A stretch of 64,000 bases of DNA, from contig NZ_AP019547.1 in NCBI RefSeq assembly GCF_013168275.1, forward strand, positions 1,550,001 to 1,614,000, in the 5' to 3' direction. The position numbers and the translations under genes are program-made. The notes under the pieces were generated by a model. That model did no database searches. It had not been told where the DNA came from and saw only the letters and a program-made list of their open reading frames with translations. Positions 11,311 to 20,617 of this stretch are shown here, in pieces; the stretch's first letter is position 1; each line of letters opens with the position of its first letter. This DNA is from Candidatus Nitrotoga sp. AM1P. GTDB taxonomy: Bacteria > Pseudomonadota > Gammaproteobacteria > Burkholderiales > Gallionellaceae.

Positions 11311-14282
11311 GGCATCTCCTCCAGATAATCGAATGGACCGGTATCTAAAAGCAATAATTCGGCAGCAGTGCCATTACCCTGCGCATCAACCATCGCGGCG
11401 GCCGGTGTCAGTCGCTGTTCCAGCGTGATAGTGGTACCGCGATAAAAACGATCCAGATCCACGCCCAACACGCCCTCCACTTCCTGCGCAATAGCGATAA
11501 TTTCTGAGCGAGAGACAATCTGGCCGAAGTCGCGTGCGTCGAAGGAAAAGGCGGCGCGCAGAGCAGTCTCGACGTCGGCCAATACCTTTTTGCCCTCGTG
11601 ATCCGGGTCGCATTTGATGCGCAGTGCCAGATGAAAGGTCGCCTCGTTGTACGCCTTCGTTTCGCAGTGCACCAGCGGGTCACCGTTTTGCTTGAGAGTA
11701 TTAAGCAGTTTGGCGAGAGTCAAATCCGGCGGTTGAACGCCATTATCGCCAGCGACGGTAATGAATACAGTGCGCCCGGCACGGGTGTTGAGCACGGTGG
11801 CTTGTGCCTTGGCGATGCCAGTGAATGCGAGCGCATAATCTTCATAATCCTGTACCGAGACCACGCGCCCGAGTGTGCGCACGCCTAGCGGCATATTGCG
11901 CCGAGCATGAGCTGCACTGTCCGCATTCACGCCACCCGCAGCAGGCAACGGATTGCTCACCGCTTTTAAGCCCAATGGACGTGAGAGCAGTTGCGAGAGC
12001 TGTCCAGCTTGCAGATTGCCCGCTGTGCCGATGCCCTTGCGATAAATAGCGCGTAAATTATCCTGGCCAGTCGGCAGGCGCGCGCCGTGGCGGCCGTCGC
12101 CGAACTGGATAGTCCCCGCACCATCCTCTTCCACACGCAGCACGTAAGAGCGATCATTGGCACCGGCCTGGTAGAGAGTGGGCGTCTCGTGCCAGCGGAT
12201 ATCGTTGACTCGCACCTCCAATGCCGCCTCGGCGCCAGTCTCGTTCTCGGCCCCAACGAAGGTGAGCGGTGTGTGTTTGAGGGTGTAGCGTTGATGGGAA
12301 AGTCGCGCCGCACCGCTGCCCAGAGTCTGATGCACGGTCTCGCCGTGAGTGGCGAGCGCAACGTTGGCATAAAGTTTAACACTGCCGCGCTGGTATTGAT
12401 GTTGCAGCGGAGTAGTAAAAAATAGTTTGCTGGTATTGCCGTCCGCTTCAGTTCTCAGCAACGTCAACACTTCACTCACGTCATCACCGGCGGTAGTAAT
12501 GCCGCTGAGTATCAGCATACGGTCGGGCGGAAGTTCTTCCACTTTGCGATCCAGGCGTAGCGAATCTCCCGCTACATCTGCGGTGATGGGCGTTTCCGCC
12601 AGCGTCAGTTTTTCACTGTGAGCGAAAACTGCCGTCTCGCGCAGCCGTTCATTGAAAAGCTCGCGCAGATTCTCACCTTTTACCTTCAGCCGTGTGGTTT
12701 TGCCGGTCAGCGTAAAACTTGCGCGTGCATCCTCGCCTGCGGTGTCAACTTGGTACAGCTCCTGATATTCGGGGATGGATAACACCAGCCAGCCGTCGTG
12801 CACAATCTGCGGATAGAGCGCGTCAAGATGCAGCGTATGAACGTTGCGCGGATAGAGTCGCCCTTGCGGGATGATCTGCTTGGCCAGGCCCGGCGGCGTC
12901 CACGAGAGCTTGATAGTTGCCGCGCCACCGTCCTCGTAATACTCCAGTTTGATGTCATATTTTTTACCGGCGGTAAGCGTAATACTGCCGCTGTTTTCAG
13001 TGGCGCCATGATTGGTCCAGTTGTTGATAATCAAATGATTGTCGACCCACAGGCGCACGCCGTCGTCGGAGAGGGTGTGAAAGCTGTAACTGCCGGTTGA
13101 GGGCGCATGCACCCAACCTGTCCAGCGCACCGAGAACGTGTCGGCGCCTATCAACGCATTGGGCGAACCGCTGCCCCAATCGAAGTTCACCGTAGTATCG
13201 GTGCGCGTGAGCTTGCGATTCGAAAGATCTTTGTTATCGAAATATTCACCGTAAAGACCCGTACCGGTAGCGGAGGCTGTCGGTGGGTCGGAAATATCAG
13301 CGATGGTGAAACCTGGCCATTCGGTGGTGGTGATGGTCGAGCCAGTCGGCAGCCCCAGATAGCCGCATTTAATATCGTTGGACATTACCCGCCAGTCAGG
13401 GGCGTTATAACCGAACAGTGAGGCGCGCTGGCGCAGCGCGTATACCTTGGGCTCAGCCGCTGGCGCGACGTAGGGCGAGGCGCTACCCAGGCCGTGATTC
13501 AGCGTGACGATGGTATGGTCTGCGGTGCTGTCGAGCACCACGCTTTGGACACGACGAAAATCCCAGTTCTCGTTGCCGGTATTGTTTTCACGTTCCGCGC
13601 CGACGAATAGCAGCGCGTCACCGGCCTTAAGCTGCGTCGTGGTGCCCTGCAGATAAACGATCTTGGTGCCGAACACCGGCAATTTCATTTCGTGCATTTT
13701 CGGCAGCAGCACGTTCCATGCCGGTCGCGCTTCAATACTCTCGACGGTCTCGAAGGTCTGCGGTTTTTCGTTGGGGCCGGGTATGCTCTGCACCTTGATG
13801 CCGATGTCCAGCGTCACTTTGTCCGGTACGCCGGTAGCCTGCTTGGGGTCGCTGCTCACGGGTTGTGGCGGCGGTTCTTGCAGTGTGAAAGCGAGGTAGG
13901 TCTCCGCGGCAACGCCAGGTTTGAGACGATAGCCAATCAGCCGCGCCAATTCGCTCAACGACAGACGTTCGCTTGACGTACGCAAATAGGATTCATTGGC
14001 GAGACGTTCCTGATAGAAGCTCAACACGTCGGCCATACACGCATAGGCATCCAGCAGCGCAATGGAAAAATCATCGCTATCGCGGGTGCGCAATTTTGCC
14101 AGCGCGGGATATTCCTGCGACGACAGCCGCGCCTGCATGCTAGCCAGCACCTCGCTGTGCGTGCCGATGCGATAGGCGATGGCCGCAAGCCCCGGGCGAT
14201 TGTAGAGCAGCGCCGGTGCCTGGATGCCCACGCCCGCGCAACAACCGCACGCGTCTTGCGATGATTGTTCTTCGCCGCTCAT
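11307..14282 (-). CDS. Baseplate J-like wedge protein with inserted PA14 domain
   Basis: A 991-residue baseplate assembly protein. The N-terminal part (RDSDDFSIALLDAYACMADVL, then FYQERLANESYLRT and LARLIGYRLKPGVAA) and the C-terminal part (ARRNMPLGVRTLGRVVSVQDYE, INDIRWHETPTL-like strands) match the gp6/baseplate J type. A PA14-like domain is inserted at about residues 341-478: GLYGEYFDNKDLSN, FSVRWTGWVHAPSTGSYSF, SDDGVRLWVDNHLIINNW, KYDIKLEYYEDGG and IKLSWTPPG. PA14 domains usually bind carbohydrate. A Cys-rich N-terminus (CGCC) is unusual. The gene overlaps both neighbours by 4 bp. Confidence 0.87.
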   Translation of the reverse strand: MSGEEQSSQDACGCCAGVGIQAPALLYNRPGLAAIAYRIGTHSEVLASMQARLSSQEYPALAKLRTRDSDDFSIALLDAYACMADVLSFYQERLANESYLRTSSERLSLSELARLIGYRLKPGVAAETYLAFTLQEPPPQPVSSDPKQATGVPDKVTLDIGIKVQSIPGPNEKPQTFETVESIEARPAWNVLLPKMHEMKLPVFGTKIVYLQGTTTQLKAGDALLFVGAERENNTGNENWDFRRVQSVVLDSTADHTIVTLNHGLGSASPYVAPAAEPKVYALRQRASLFGYNAPDWRVMSNDIKCGYLGLPTGSTITTTEWPGFTIADISDPPTASATGTGLYGEYFDNKDLSNRKLTRTDTTVNFDWGSGSPNALIGADTFSVRWTGWVHAPSTGSYSFHTLSDDGVRLWVDNHLIINNWTNHGATENSGSITLTAGKKYDIKLEYYEDGGAATIKLSWTPPGLAKQIIPQGRLYPRNVHTLHLDALYPQIVHDGWLVLSIPEYQELYQVDTAGEDARASFTLTGKTTRLKVKGENLRELFNERLRETAVFAHSEKLTLAETPITADVAGDSLRLDRKVEELPPDRMLILSGITTAGDDVSEVLTLLRTEADGNTSKLFFTTPLQHQYQRGSVKLYANVALATHGETVHQTLGSGAARLSHQRYTLKHTPLTFVGAENETGAEAALEVRVNDIRWHETPTLYQAGANDRSYVLRVEEDGAGTIQFGDGRHGARLPTGQDNLRAIYRKGIGTAGNLQAGQLSQLLSRPLGLKAVSNPLPAAGGVNADSAAHARRNMPLGVRTLGRVVSVQDYEDYALAFTGIAKAQATVLNTRAGRTVFITVAGDNGVQPPDLTLAKLLNTLKQNGDPLVHCETKAYNEATFHLALRIKCDPDHEGKKVLADVETALRAAFSFDARDFGQIVSRSEIIAIAQEVEGVLGVDLDRFYRGTTITLEQRLTPAAAMVDAQGNGTAAELLLLDTGPFDYLEEMP

Positions 14283-17029
14283 TTGCCGCCTCCTATCGAG
14301 AGCTTCAACACACCCCGTTCAGGGAAGTTGGGATCGTTGTCCAGTCGCGCGATTTCCAGTCGCCCAATCGTTAGCACGCCGTCATCCATGGGTTTGGAAT
14401 CCGGTGGCGCACGCAGACGCTGAAAAGCGTTAATCACCACCGAGGCCACGCCTTGTATCGCCTGTGCTGCTTCATAAAGCGCGCTGAGATAGACCGCCTG
14501 GCCAAAGCTGAAATTATCGGGATGAAACAAGGCAGGCGTGCCATCAACCAACCAGCCACGGCTGAATACGCGCATCAGCGCGACGCGTACATCGGCGCGG
14601 AAATAATCTGGCTTGACGCATACCGTCATTTCCAGCAGCAGAGGCACATAGCTTGGGCCATTCACCTCCAGGTCATAGCCCGCCATGCGATAGCGCTCGA
14701 CGTGGTCGCGGATGGTTTGCTCATAGACCGCATCCACCTCGCCGCCACCCTTTCGATCAACGGTGAGAAACACCGTGTACCAGCTGCCGGTCCAGCGGAA
14801 GGTGGCGGCGGCACGCTGTACGCTGGGATGACGTTCGGTAACTTCGGCATAATCCGCCGGGGTGACCGCGCGTTCCTGCGTGCGAAATGCTTCTGGCGCA
14901 TCGCGCCTGATGTCCTCGGCCTTCTCAGGATCGCTGCCGCCTTGGGCCGATAGTGGATTCGACGCGCGCAACAGCCGTGCATCGTTGCTGACGATGTGTG
15001 CGATAGACTCCAGACCAATGTTGCCTGCCACGCCGTTGCCGATGCGATAGCTCGCGCTAAATGTGGTGCTGACGTCGGGGCGCTTGCCATGATAATCATC
15101 TCCGAAACGCAGCAAGGCGCTACCGTCGTGTTCGCTCTCCACCACAAATTCGCTCGCCTCGGCATCGCTGGCGAGGAGATCGGGGCACGGCAACCACGTG
15201 TCTGGCGTGCCCTGAAAATGGCTGGCGAGAGAAATGGCGGGACGCGCACGCTGCGGCGCGGCGGCGGTGATCAATGCGGCGGCATCGGCCAGCGGTGACA
15301 CCTGCACTTGGCCGCTGTCCAGCCGCAAGCGATAGGCGCTCACGCCGTCAGACACCGACCATATGCCATCGCCGCCTTGCACTACCACCGGCCCCGCCTG
15401 CAACAGCACGCCCTGCGCCTGCAAGGCGTCGTGCAGTGCCGGTGTAAAACTGCGGGTCTGCAATGCGGTGACGATGGCCGCTGTCGCGGTGAAGCCGAAC
15501 AACGGCGAAGCGATGAGCGGCAAAGCATGCGTGAGCGGACGTTCCGCAAGTCGCGGCCGGAAACGAGGGGGCACGGCCTGTAAGGGCGGACGCTTGCAAC
15601 TCAATACGTCGCTCTTGGATGTAAGGGTGAGTTGTGAGGCAGACACAGCACCCAAATCTTCGCCCGTCAGGGTGCGGCCATGGTCGGCCAGCACGATGTT
15701 GCCGTAGGCCGCGCTCACCTCACCGAGATAAGTCGCGCCGTGATCCAGGTCAGTGATGGTTGACAGGCATAATGGAAACGGCAGTGCATCCTGTTCTGTC
15801 CAGCGGATCTCGGTGACATCCAGCGGATTATTGTTAGGTACTGGCAGGAACAAACCTCCGCAGGGGTCGCTATCCAAACGCACGTCGGTGAGACGCACTG
15901 CCCAGCGATGCGCACGGTCTGCATCTGCGGCAAATCCTGTGCGCGGGCCGAATTCTTCCGCGAACACCAACACGTCGCCCGCCTTGAGATTAGGATAATG
16001 TCCACTGAGCGTCGCGCGCACCGCACCCTTGGGCAAACAGCATTCGCGCTCGCCCCAGGAATAGAAACTGATGCGTTCGTGATCCTGATAAAGCAAAGTG
16101 TCTTCCACCGTCTCGAATACCAGCGCACCGTTGGCCAAGGCATCGCGCAATTGGTCGCTGGACGGGGCAATGCGCTCGAGCGTGTTGGGCACACGCGTGA
16201 GCAACGGTGTGCCGCGTGGAATGTTTACACCGTCGTCGTTGACGAATAGTTGCACCCACACGCGGGCATTGCAGCCCTCGTGCACCCTGTAATCCACCAG
16301 CCGCGCATGACGGCGTAGCGAGATGCGCTTGCGCGCAGTAGCAAGATAAGCTTCGGTGGCAACAGCATCTTGCTGATAGGAAAGCTGATCGCCCACATAG
16401 GCCAACATTTCCACCAAGGTTACGCCGATATCGGCGGCGTTGCGGCTACTCCAGTCCGGCATGAGCACGCTCATGCGATCCAGCATCAGGCGGCGGAAGC
16501 TGGCGTAATCCTTAGCAAGATAATCGAGGCGCGGATTCGTCGCCGGCGACGTAGGACAGGGAGTAATGCTGGCGCAATCGAAATCCGATTCACACTGCAC
16601 CTTGAACGAGAACTGAATCTCGCTCAAGCGCGGATCAAAACCAGCCGGCGGCGTATCGTTGCCGGGGCCGCTCAGCAGGCGTAGCGTGTACTGCGAAAAA
16701 TCGCCGTAAATCTTGGTGCGGATCACCATGAATTTATTGAGCGGCACGAAACCATCAACGAGGCTGGGCGGTTCACTGGCGGGTAGCGCATTGGCGATTG
16801 CAACCCACTCGATGTCAACGCTCTTGATGCGTTCGCCGCCTTCGATTCGGAAGTTATCCTTGCCGAGCGTGGCGGGCACTGCCCGCAGGAATTTCACGAA
16901 CAGCGTGAGCTGGCGCGTGGAATCGCCGGAAATACCGCTGTCATGCACCTCCAGATATTCCAGGCCATTGAGGGTGCCGTTTAACTTCACTATTTCGCGA
17001 CGGCGCTGGTCGCAGCAGTAATATTTCAT
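14279..17029 (-). CDS. Baseplate J-like wedge protein
   Basis: A protein of about 916 residues of the large eCIS baseplate J type (Afp11-like). It has an N-terminal beta-rich part from MKYYCCDQRRREIVKLNG, then a wedge core (RLDYLAKDYASFRRLMLDRM, DIGVTLVEMLAYVGDQLSYQQD, ATARKRISLRRHARLVDYRVHEG). The C-terminal gp6-type region includes RTQERAVTPADYAEVTERHP and VCVKPDYFRADVRVALM. The frame is open further upstream to 17167, but that extension is Arg-rich shadow of the gp25 gene. The ATG at about 17029 overlaps the gp25 stop by 4 bp. Confidence 0.9.
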   Translation of the reverse strand: MKYYCCDQRRREIVKLNGTLNGLEYLEVHDSGISGDSTRQLTLFVKFLRAVPATLGKDNFRIEGGERIKSVDIEWVAIANALPASEPPSLVDGFVPLNKFMVIRTKIYGDFSQYTLRLLSGPGNDTPPAGFDPRLSEIQFSFKVQCESDFDCASITPCPTSPATNPRLDYLAKDYASFRRLMLDRMSVLMPDWSSRNAADIGVTLVEMLAYVGDQLSYQQDAVATEAYLATARKRISLRRHARLVDYRVHEGCNARVWVQLFVNDDGVNIPRGTPLLTRVPNTLERIAPSSDQLRDALANGALVFETVEDTLLYQDHERISFYSWGERECCLPKGAVRATLSGHYPNLKAGDVLVFAEEFGPRTGFAADADRAHRWAVRLTDVRLDSDPCGGLFLPVPNNNPLDVTEIRWTEQDALPFPLCLSTITDLDHGATYLGEVSAAYGNIVLADHGRTLTGEDLGAVSASQLTLTSKSDVLSCKRPPLQAVPPRFRPRLAERPLTHALPLIASPLFGFTATAAIVTALQTRSFTPALHDALQAQGVLLQAGPVVVQGGDGIWSVSDGVSAYRLRLDSGQVQVSPLADAAALITAAAPQRARPAISLASHFQGTPDTWLPCPDLLASDAEASEFVVESEHDGSALLRFGDDYHGKRPDVSTTFSASYRIGNGVAGNIGLESIAHIVSNDARLLRASNPLSAQGGSDPEKAEDIRRDAPEAFRTQERAVTPADYAEVTERHPSVQRAAATFRWTGSWYTVFLTVDRKGGGEVDAVYEQTIRDHVERYRMAGYDLEVNGPSYVPLLLEMTVCVKPDYFRADVRVALMRVFSRGWLVDGTPALFHPDNFSFGQAVYLSALYEAAQAIQGVASVVINAFQRLRAPPDSKPMDDGVLTIGRLEIARLDNDPNFPERGVLKLSIGGGK

Positions 17030-17394
17030 GAGCCGCCTCCCGGTGCGCTGATCTGCGCCACGCCGCGAGTTTGTGTGCGGCGTTCTACATATTGCACAGT
17101 AATGAGCAAGGCGCCGTCCTGCGCCTGCACGTCGACGGTATCCACGGTGATGACATCGCTCAGCCATTGCTGCAAAGCGCCTTGAATCAGGAACTGCGTG
17201 GTCGCCGCCACTTCAGGGCTGGCGGCGGCGAACACCAATTGCATCACGCCACTGCCAAAAGTAGGACGCATCACGCGTTCGCCCGGCGCAGTGAGTAAAA
17301 CCTGCTCGATGAGGTCGCGAATGTAGCCGGACTCATCCGTCTGCGCGGTGCGGCCACGGCCGTCAAATTGGAAGGGATAGTCAATCTGGCTCAT
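17026..17394 (-). CDS. gp25/GPW baseplate wedge protein
   Basis: A 122-residue protein with the gp25-like lysozyme-related baseplate fold: PFQFDGRGRTA, then IRDLIEQVLLTAPGERVMRPTFGSGV, which holds the conserved EPR-equivalent turn, and a C-terminal strand pair ending ITVQYVERRT. In eCIS and T6SS the gp25 protein starts sheath polymerisation from the baseplate. It lies between the PAAR tip and the first baseplate J gene, as in Afp/PVC clusters (Afp9 position). Confidence 0.92.
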   Translation of the reverse strand: MSQIDYPFQFDGRGRTAQTDESGYIRDLIEQVLLTAPGERVMRPTFGSGVMQLVFAAASPEVAATTQFLIQGALQQWLSDVITVDTVDVQAQDGALLITVQYVERRTQTRGVAQISAPGGGS

Positions 17395-17401
17395 AAGTAC
17401 C

Positions 17402-17719
17402 TCATGTCGCGAGCACCCTGGGTTGTACCACCAACGGCAACAAGCCGGTGCCGGTAGGCACGCATACCGCCTGCCCGGTTTGTATCAGCACTGGCACACC
17501 GCCAGCCAGCACCCGTACTGCACCCACCACCCACTGCGCGGTGACACAGGGTGGATTCGGTGTACCAGTAAGAGCGCAGCCGGTAATCGCATAGGGCGAG
17601 GTCAGCGTGGTTGCCGGTTGACCGCTCAGCAGCACGCGTGGAAATGGCGTGAGCGGGGTCGCCGGCCCTGCATGCATGCAGGTTATCGTGGCGCCAAGAT
17701 GAAGGATGGGTGCGGGCAT
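17402..17719 (-). CDS. PAAR-like spike tip protein
   Basis: A 105-residue protein starting MPAPILHLGATITCMHAGPA and ending LLPLVVQPRVLAT, rich in Pro, Gly and Thr with four Cys residues. This is the short PAAR-like tip found in eCIS clusters (Afp10 position). It caps the gpV spike with a sharp, often metal-binding, cone. It lies directly downstream of the gpV gene (13 bp) and upstream of gp25 (7 bp), which supports the assignment. Confidence 0.85.
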   Translation of the reverse strand: MPAPILHLGATITCMHAGPATPLTPFPRVLLSGQPATTLTSPYAITGCALTGTPNPPCVTAQWVVGAVRVLAGGVPVLIQTGQAVCVPTGTGLLPLVVQPRVLAT

Positions 17720-17732
17720 AGTAGCGTTCTCC

Positions 17733-18248
17733 TTATATCACCGTGAGTGCCCCGAGATTGATGTCCACCGTCGGACCAGTGAGATTGATCACTGCGCCCT
17801 TGCCGTTAGAAATCATGATGCCGATATCGGTCACCGAGATCATGGCACCGGTCGTGGTTTGCAACTGAATACCTCCAGTGGGACCGGGTACATCACTAAT
17901 AACCAGGCCATTCTTCAACGGAGTCTGCAACGTGATGCCAGGCACTGCGGGCGGCACCATACGTGACAGCACCGGCAGCTCTGCGGCACTGCCCCAGAAG
18001 CAGCCAACCCAAATCGGGTGATCCGGATTACCCTGTTCAAACTCTACCCATACACCGCTACCGATCATAGGCAACGCAAACATGCCCATATTTATCCCGG
18101 CCAGCGGCACGCAGGGCATCGCCCAGGTTGTGGGAATAAGGCCCGCCACATCAGGCACCTGTACCTGCAACCGTCCCATCTGCATCGGGTCTATATTGTT
18201 GAGTACCATGCCGCGGTACTTGCCATAAAAATTGCCACTGTCGCTCAT
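17733..18248 (-). CDS. gpV/gp5-like spike protein
   Basis: A 171-residue protein. The N-terminal OB fold (YGKYRGMVLNNIDPMQMGRLQVQVPDVAG, then WAMPCVPLAGINMGMFALPMIGSGVWVEFEQGNPDHPIWVGCFWG) is the classic phage baseplate V/VgrG gp5 domain. The short Gly- and Thr-rich C-terminus (ISVTDIGIMISNGKGAVINL) forms the start of a beta-helix needle. The hub domain is on a separate upstream gene, overlapping by 4 bp, so the VgrG-like unit is split in two. Confidence 0.92.
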   Translation of the reverse strand: MSDSGNFYGKYRGMVLNNIDPMQMGRLQVQVPDVAGLIPTTWAMPCVPLAGINMGMFALPMIGSGVWVEFEQGNPDHPIWVGCFWGSAAELPVLSRMVPPAVPGITLQTPLKNGLVISDVPGPTGGIQLQTTTGAMISVTDIGIMISNGKGAVINLTGPTVDINLGALTVI

Positions 18249-19387
18249 ACGGGAACCCTCGGTGTAATTGAAACCAGACCGTTGCGCGTCAAGTTGAAAC
18301 TTTGCTTGAACTCGCCGCGCTTGAGTGTGCTGGTGACACTTTTTACGAAATAGAGGCCATCATAGGCGATGCCTGCGCCACGCACGCCGACCAGTTGTCT
18401 GGCTTTCAATGGTCGACCGTAGCGCAGCACATTAATGCTGCCAGTGGCGCTGACTGAGTCCTGCGACTTCTTCGCTTCATTGAGTCCTCTTAAAATCGCC
18501 TGCATCGGGTTCATCTTTGCCGTGTCCTTCAGTATCTTGAGGTTGCTGAGCGTTGTAGAAAGCACTCCCAGCGGTGGCTGCAACGGATTGATGTTGGGAA
18601 TCGGGATCGGAATCGGGAAGCGCGTAAGCTGGTTCTGGATGAACACGACCGGCAGCACACCCTTTGTCGGATCGAACGAAAAATTCATATTCTCAACGTT
18701 GGTTAACCCGTCCATGTCCACGTTTAGCGCCGGTTGCGGCACGCCCACTTTGATCTCGGGCCCAAAATAAGCGATGTTGGTACCCGCCGCCGGCCCAGGC
18801 TCGATATAAAAAATGTAGCCGGCCTCTTCAGCGAGCTGCTGAATATATTGAAGGTCAGTGCCCTTATGGGCGGGAATCTTGTCCACCGGGATGGGAACAT
18901 CGGGAAACAACACCGGAATAATCAGCGGAATCAAGCCGAAGGCCGCATACTTGGCGCAAATCAGCGCCACGCGCGCCTCGATTGGCAATGCAGGGTAAGG
19001 CAGACCGCTAAAATCGAGCATATCCATGACCTTCGTAAGATCCTCCCCGGTAACCGTCACCGTACCGGGAGCGCCGTTGCTTCCCGCCTGCACCTCTACA
19101 TTCGTCATCACCCCGTCAAACAACGGTTGTGGCGTACCATTGAGGGTAATAATCAGCATGACTCGCAGCGGCGGCGTAGCGGGACCTCTGTTCATAGCAC
19201 CGGCGATAATGAAAAACGTGTTCAGCTCCGACTTACTGCTGAATTGGAAGCTCATCTGGAAGCCGCTCGCCGCGCCTGCCGCCGTAGTGACCTGCACGCT
19301 ATCGAGCGCATTCATCACCATCTGCGGTACCGGCACCGGTACGATAGGGCCGATCATCAGCGTGAGATGTATCCCTTTAGCCAGCAT
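18245..19387 (-). CDS. gpD/gp27-like spike hub protein
   Basis: A 380-residue hub protein of the phage late control D type (VgrG N-terminal half, Afp8 N-terminal equivalent). Recognisable parts are FDGVMTNVEVQAG, TVTGEDLTKVMDML, IPAHKGTDLQYIQQLAEEAGYIFYIEPG and the C-terminal GRPLKARQLVGVRGAGIAYDGLYFV, then LKRGEFKQSFNLTRN. It connects the tube adaptor to the gpV spike encoded next. The start region is unusually Pro- and Val-rich. The first 11 bases overlap the LysM-type gene. Confidence 0.88.
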   Translation of the reverse strand: MLAKGIHLTLMIGPIVPVPVPQMVMNALDSVQVTTAAGAASGFQMSFQFSSKSELNTFFIIAGAMNRGPATPPLRVMLIITLNGTPQPLFDGVMTNVEVQAGSNGAPGTVTVTGEDLTKVMDMLDFSGLPYPALPIEARVALICAKYAAFGLIPLIIPVLFPDVPIPVDKIPAHKGTDLQYIQQLAEEAGYIFYIEPGPAAGTNIAYFGPEIKVGVPQPALNVDMDGLTNVENMNFSFDPTKGVLPVVFIQNQLTRFPIPIPIPNINPLQPPLGVLSTTLSNLKILKDTAKMNPMQAILRGLNEAKKSQDSVSATGSINVLRYGRPLKARQLVGVRGAGIAYDGLYFVKSVTSTLKRGEFKQSFNLTRNGLVSITPRVPV

Positions 19388-19745
19388 CGGTCACTCCCTG
19401 AACGCCTTCTGGTAAGGTGATGCGCAGGCGCTTGCCCGCAGTTTCCGTCAATTCTTCGGGGCGTATGACGCCGTTGGCATCGCAGATTCGCCAGTACTGC
19501 GACGGGTCACCGATATAGTGCGCGGCAAGATTGTCCAGCCGGTCACCCGCAGTGACCATGTGCTCCTGCAATAGCGAGAAATTCTCCGGTGGCGGCACGA
19601 AGCGGCGCTTCAGATACGCGACGACCGTGCCATCCGGCTGAGTGGATTGCACCGCTGCGATACCGTGGTAACGGCTCTCAGGCGGAAACAGGGGAGTGAC
19701 CAGAGAATTCGCCTGCATAAAAGCCTGGATCGGATCTATCATCAA
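19377..19745 (-). CDS. LysM-type baseplate protein (Afp7/gp53-like)
   Basis: A 122-residue protein whose C-terminal part reads as a LysM-like/tail X motif: HMVTAGDRLDNLAAHYIGDPSQYWRICDANG, then PEELTETAGKRLRITLP. Such proteins clamp neighbouring baseplate subunits in contractile machines. It overlaps the CIS tube adaptor gene by 4 bp and the hub gene by 11 bp, which points to one translated unit. Confidence 0.87.
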   Translation of the reverse strand: MMIDPIQAFMQANSLVTPLFPPESRYHGIAAVQSTQPDGTVVAYLKRRFVPPPENFSLLQEHMVTAGDRLDNLAAHYIGDPSQYWRICDANGVIRPEELTETAGKRLRITLPEGVQGVTDAG

Positions 19746-20398
19746 ATACCTCCTATTCCCAGCGTGGAGAAAGTGCCCGCCTGGGCTTTAGCCGCAAGCC
19801 GTTCCTTGTTTTGCAAATAGCTCATGAACAAACTGCCGCCCTTATGACTGAAACCGAGATCGTCCACGTTCAGCACCCTAAAGCCGATGCTTACCTTGGC
19901 GACGATCGGATTCAAGGATGGATCGAAGGCTTCCTCGGTCACGCTGAAATCCGTAATTCGCACCGGCACGATACGATTTTTTCCCCACACAAAAAGGGCC
20001 AGGGGCGCCTCCATCGGCGCAATTTCCAGCGTACCGGACTGTGACATTGCATTGCGGTCGAGCAACTGACTGCTGGTCGGGTTGACCAGCGATTCCAGCA
20101 CCGACACTTGCGGCTGAATGCCGTTTTCCACCACGGAGCGATGTTGATCGGGAAATTCCAATTGATCCGCAGCATCAATGTCCGCCTCCAGCTTGAACGT
20201 CTCCACCGCCGGACCCTTGAAGCGCATAGCCTCCGAGCGGTTACCACCCTCGCCGCCGGCACCCTGTACTTGCAGGGTGCGCGTCATTTTTTCCGGGTTG
20301 TACTGTAGCGATATGATGCGCAGTACCCGGCCCGATTCGGCATCGATCAGCACAATGCCACCTTTGAGAACTTTTGGGGAATTCGAATAGCCGCTCAT
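19742..20398 (-). CDS. CIS tube adaptor protein
   Basis: A 218-residue protein matching the contractile injection system tube N-terminal family (Afp7-like adaptor): PKVLKGGIVLIDAESGRVLRI, then SLQYNPEKMTRTLQVQG, FKLEADIDAADQLEFP and LFVWGKNRIVPVRITDFSVTEEAFDPSLNPIVAKVSIGFRVL. It joins the spike hub to the first tube ring. Its ATG overlaps the TGA of a small upstream ORF. Confidence 0.9.
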   Translation of the reverse strand: MSGYSNSPKVLKGGIVLIDAESGRVLRIISLQYNPEKMTRTLQVQGAGGEGGNRSEAMRFKGPAVETFKLEADIDAADQLEFPDQHRSVVENGIQPQVSVLESLVNPTSSQLLDRNAMSQSGTLEIAPMEAPLALFVWGKNRIVPVRITDFSVTEEAFDPSLNPIVAKVSIGFRVLNVDDLGFSHKGGSLFMSYLQNKERLAAKAQAGTFSTLGIGGI

Positions 20399-20550
20399 GG
20401 CATCAGGTACCTGTTTGTCAATTCAGTATGAAGTTGTAGTCCGGTAACGTGTGCATCAGACTGAGCATGCAAGACAGCGCATTGATCAAATACCCCGTGT
20501 AAGGCTGTGACTCTTGCCTGCGGATTTATTTTCTTGAGTATGATCAACAT
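20395..20550 (-). CDS. Small ORF coupled to the CIS tube adaptor
   Basis: A 51-codon ORF from an ATG at 20550 to a TGA at 20395-20397 that shares bases with the adaptor start (ATGA). The peptide starts MLIILKKINPQARVTALHG and has no recognisable domain. It fills most of the only sizable gap in the operon (20399-20617). It may be a leader that couples translation of the baseplate genes, or a small structural protein. Support is positional only. Confidence 0.45.
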   Translation of the reverse strand: MLIILKKINPQARVTALHGVFDQCAVLHAQSDAHVTGLQLHTELTNRYLMP

Positions 20551-20617
20551 AAAAGCTCTCTCTCAATCCAATTACAGTTTTTTATCATCAATCGAATCCG
20601 AATAATCCTCAAAATAG

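Noticed and set aside
5557..17100. Many long frames on the plus strand opposite the eCIS baseplate genes
   Set aside because: They mirror the minus-strand genes, are rich in Arg, His and Ala, lack ribosome sites and show no known domain.
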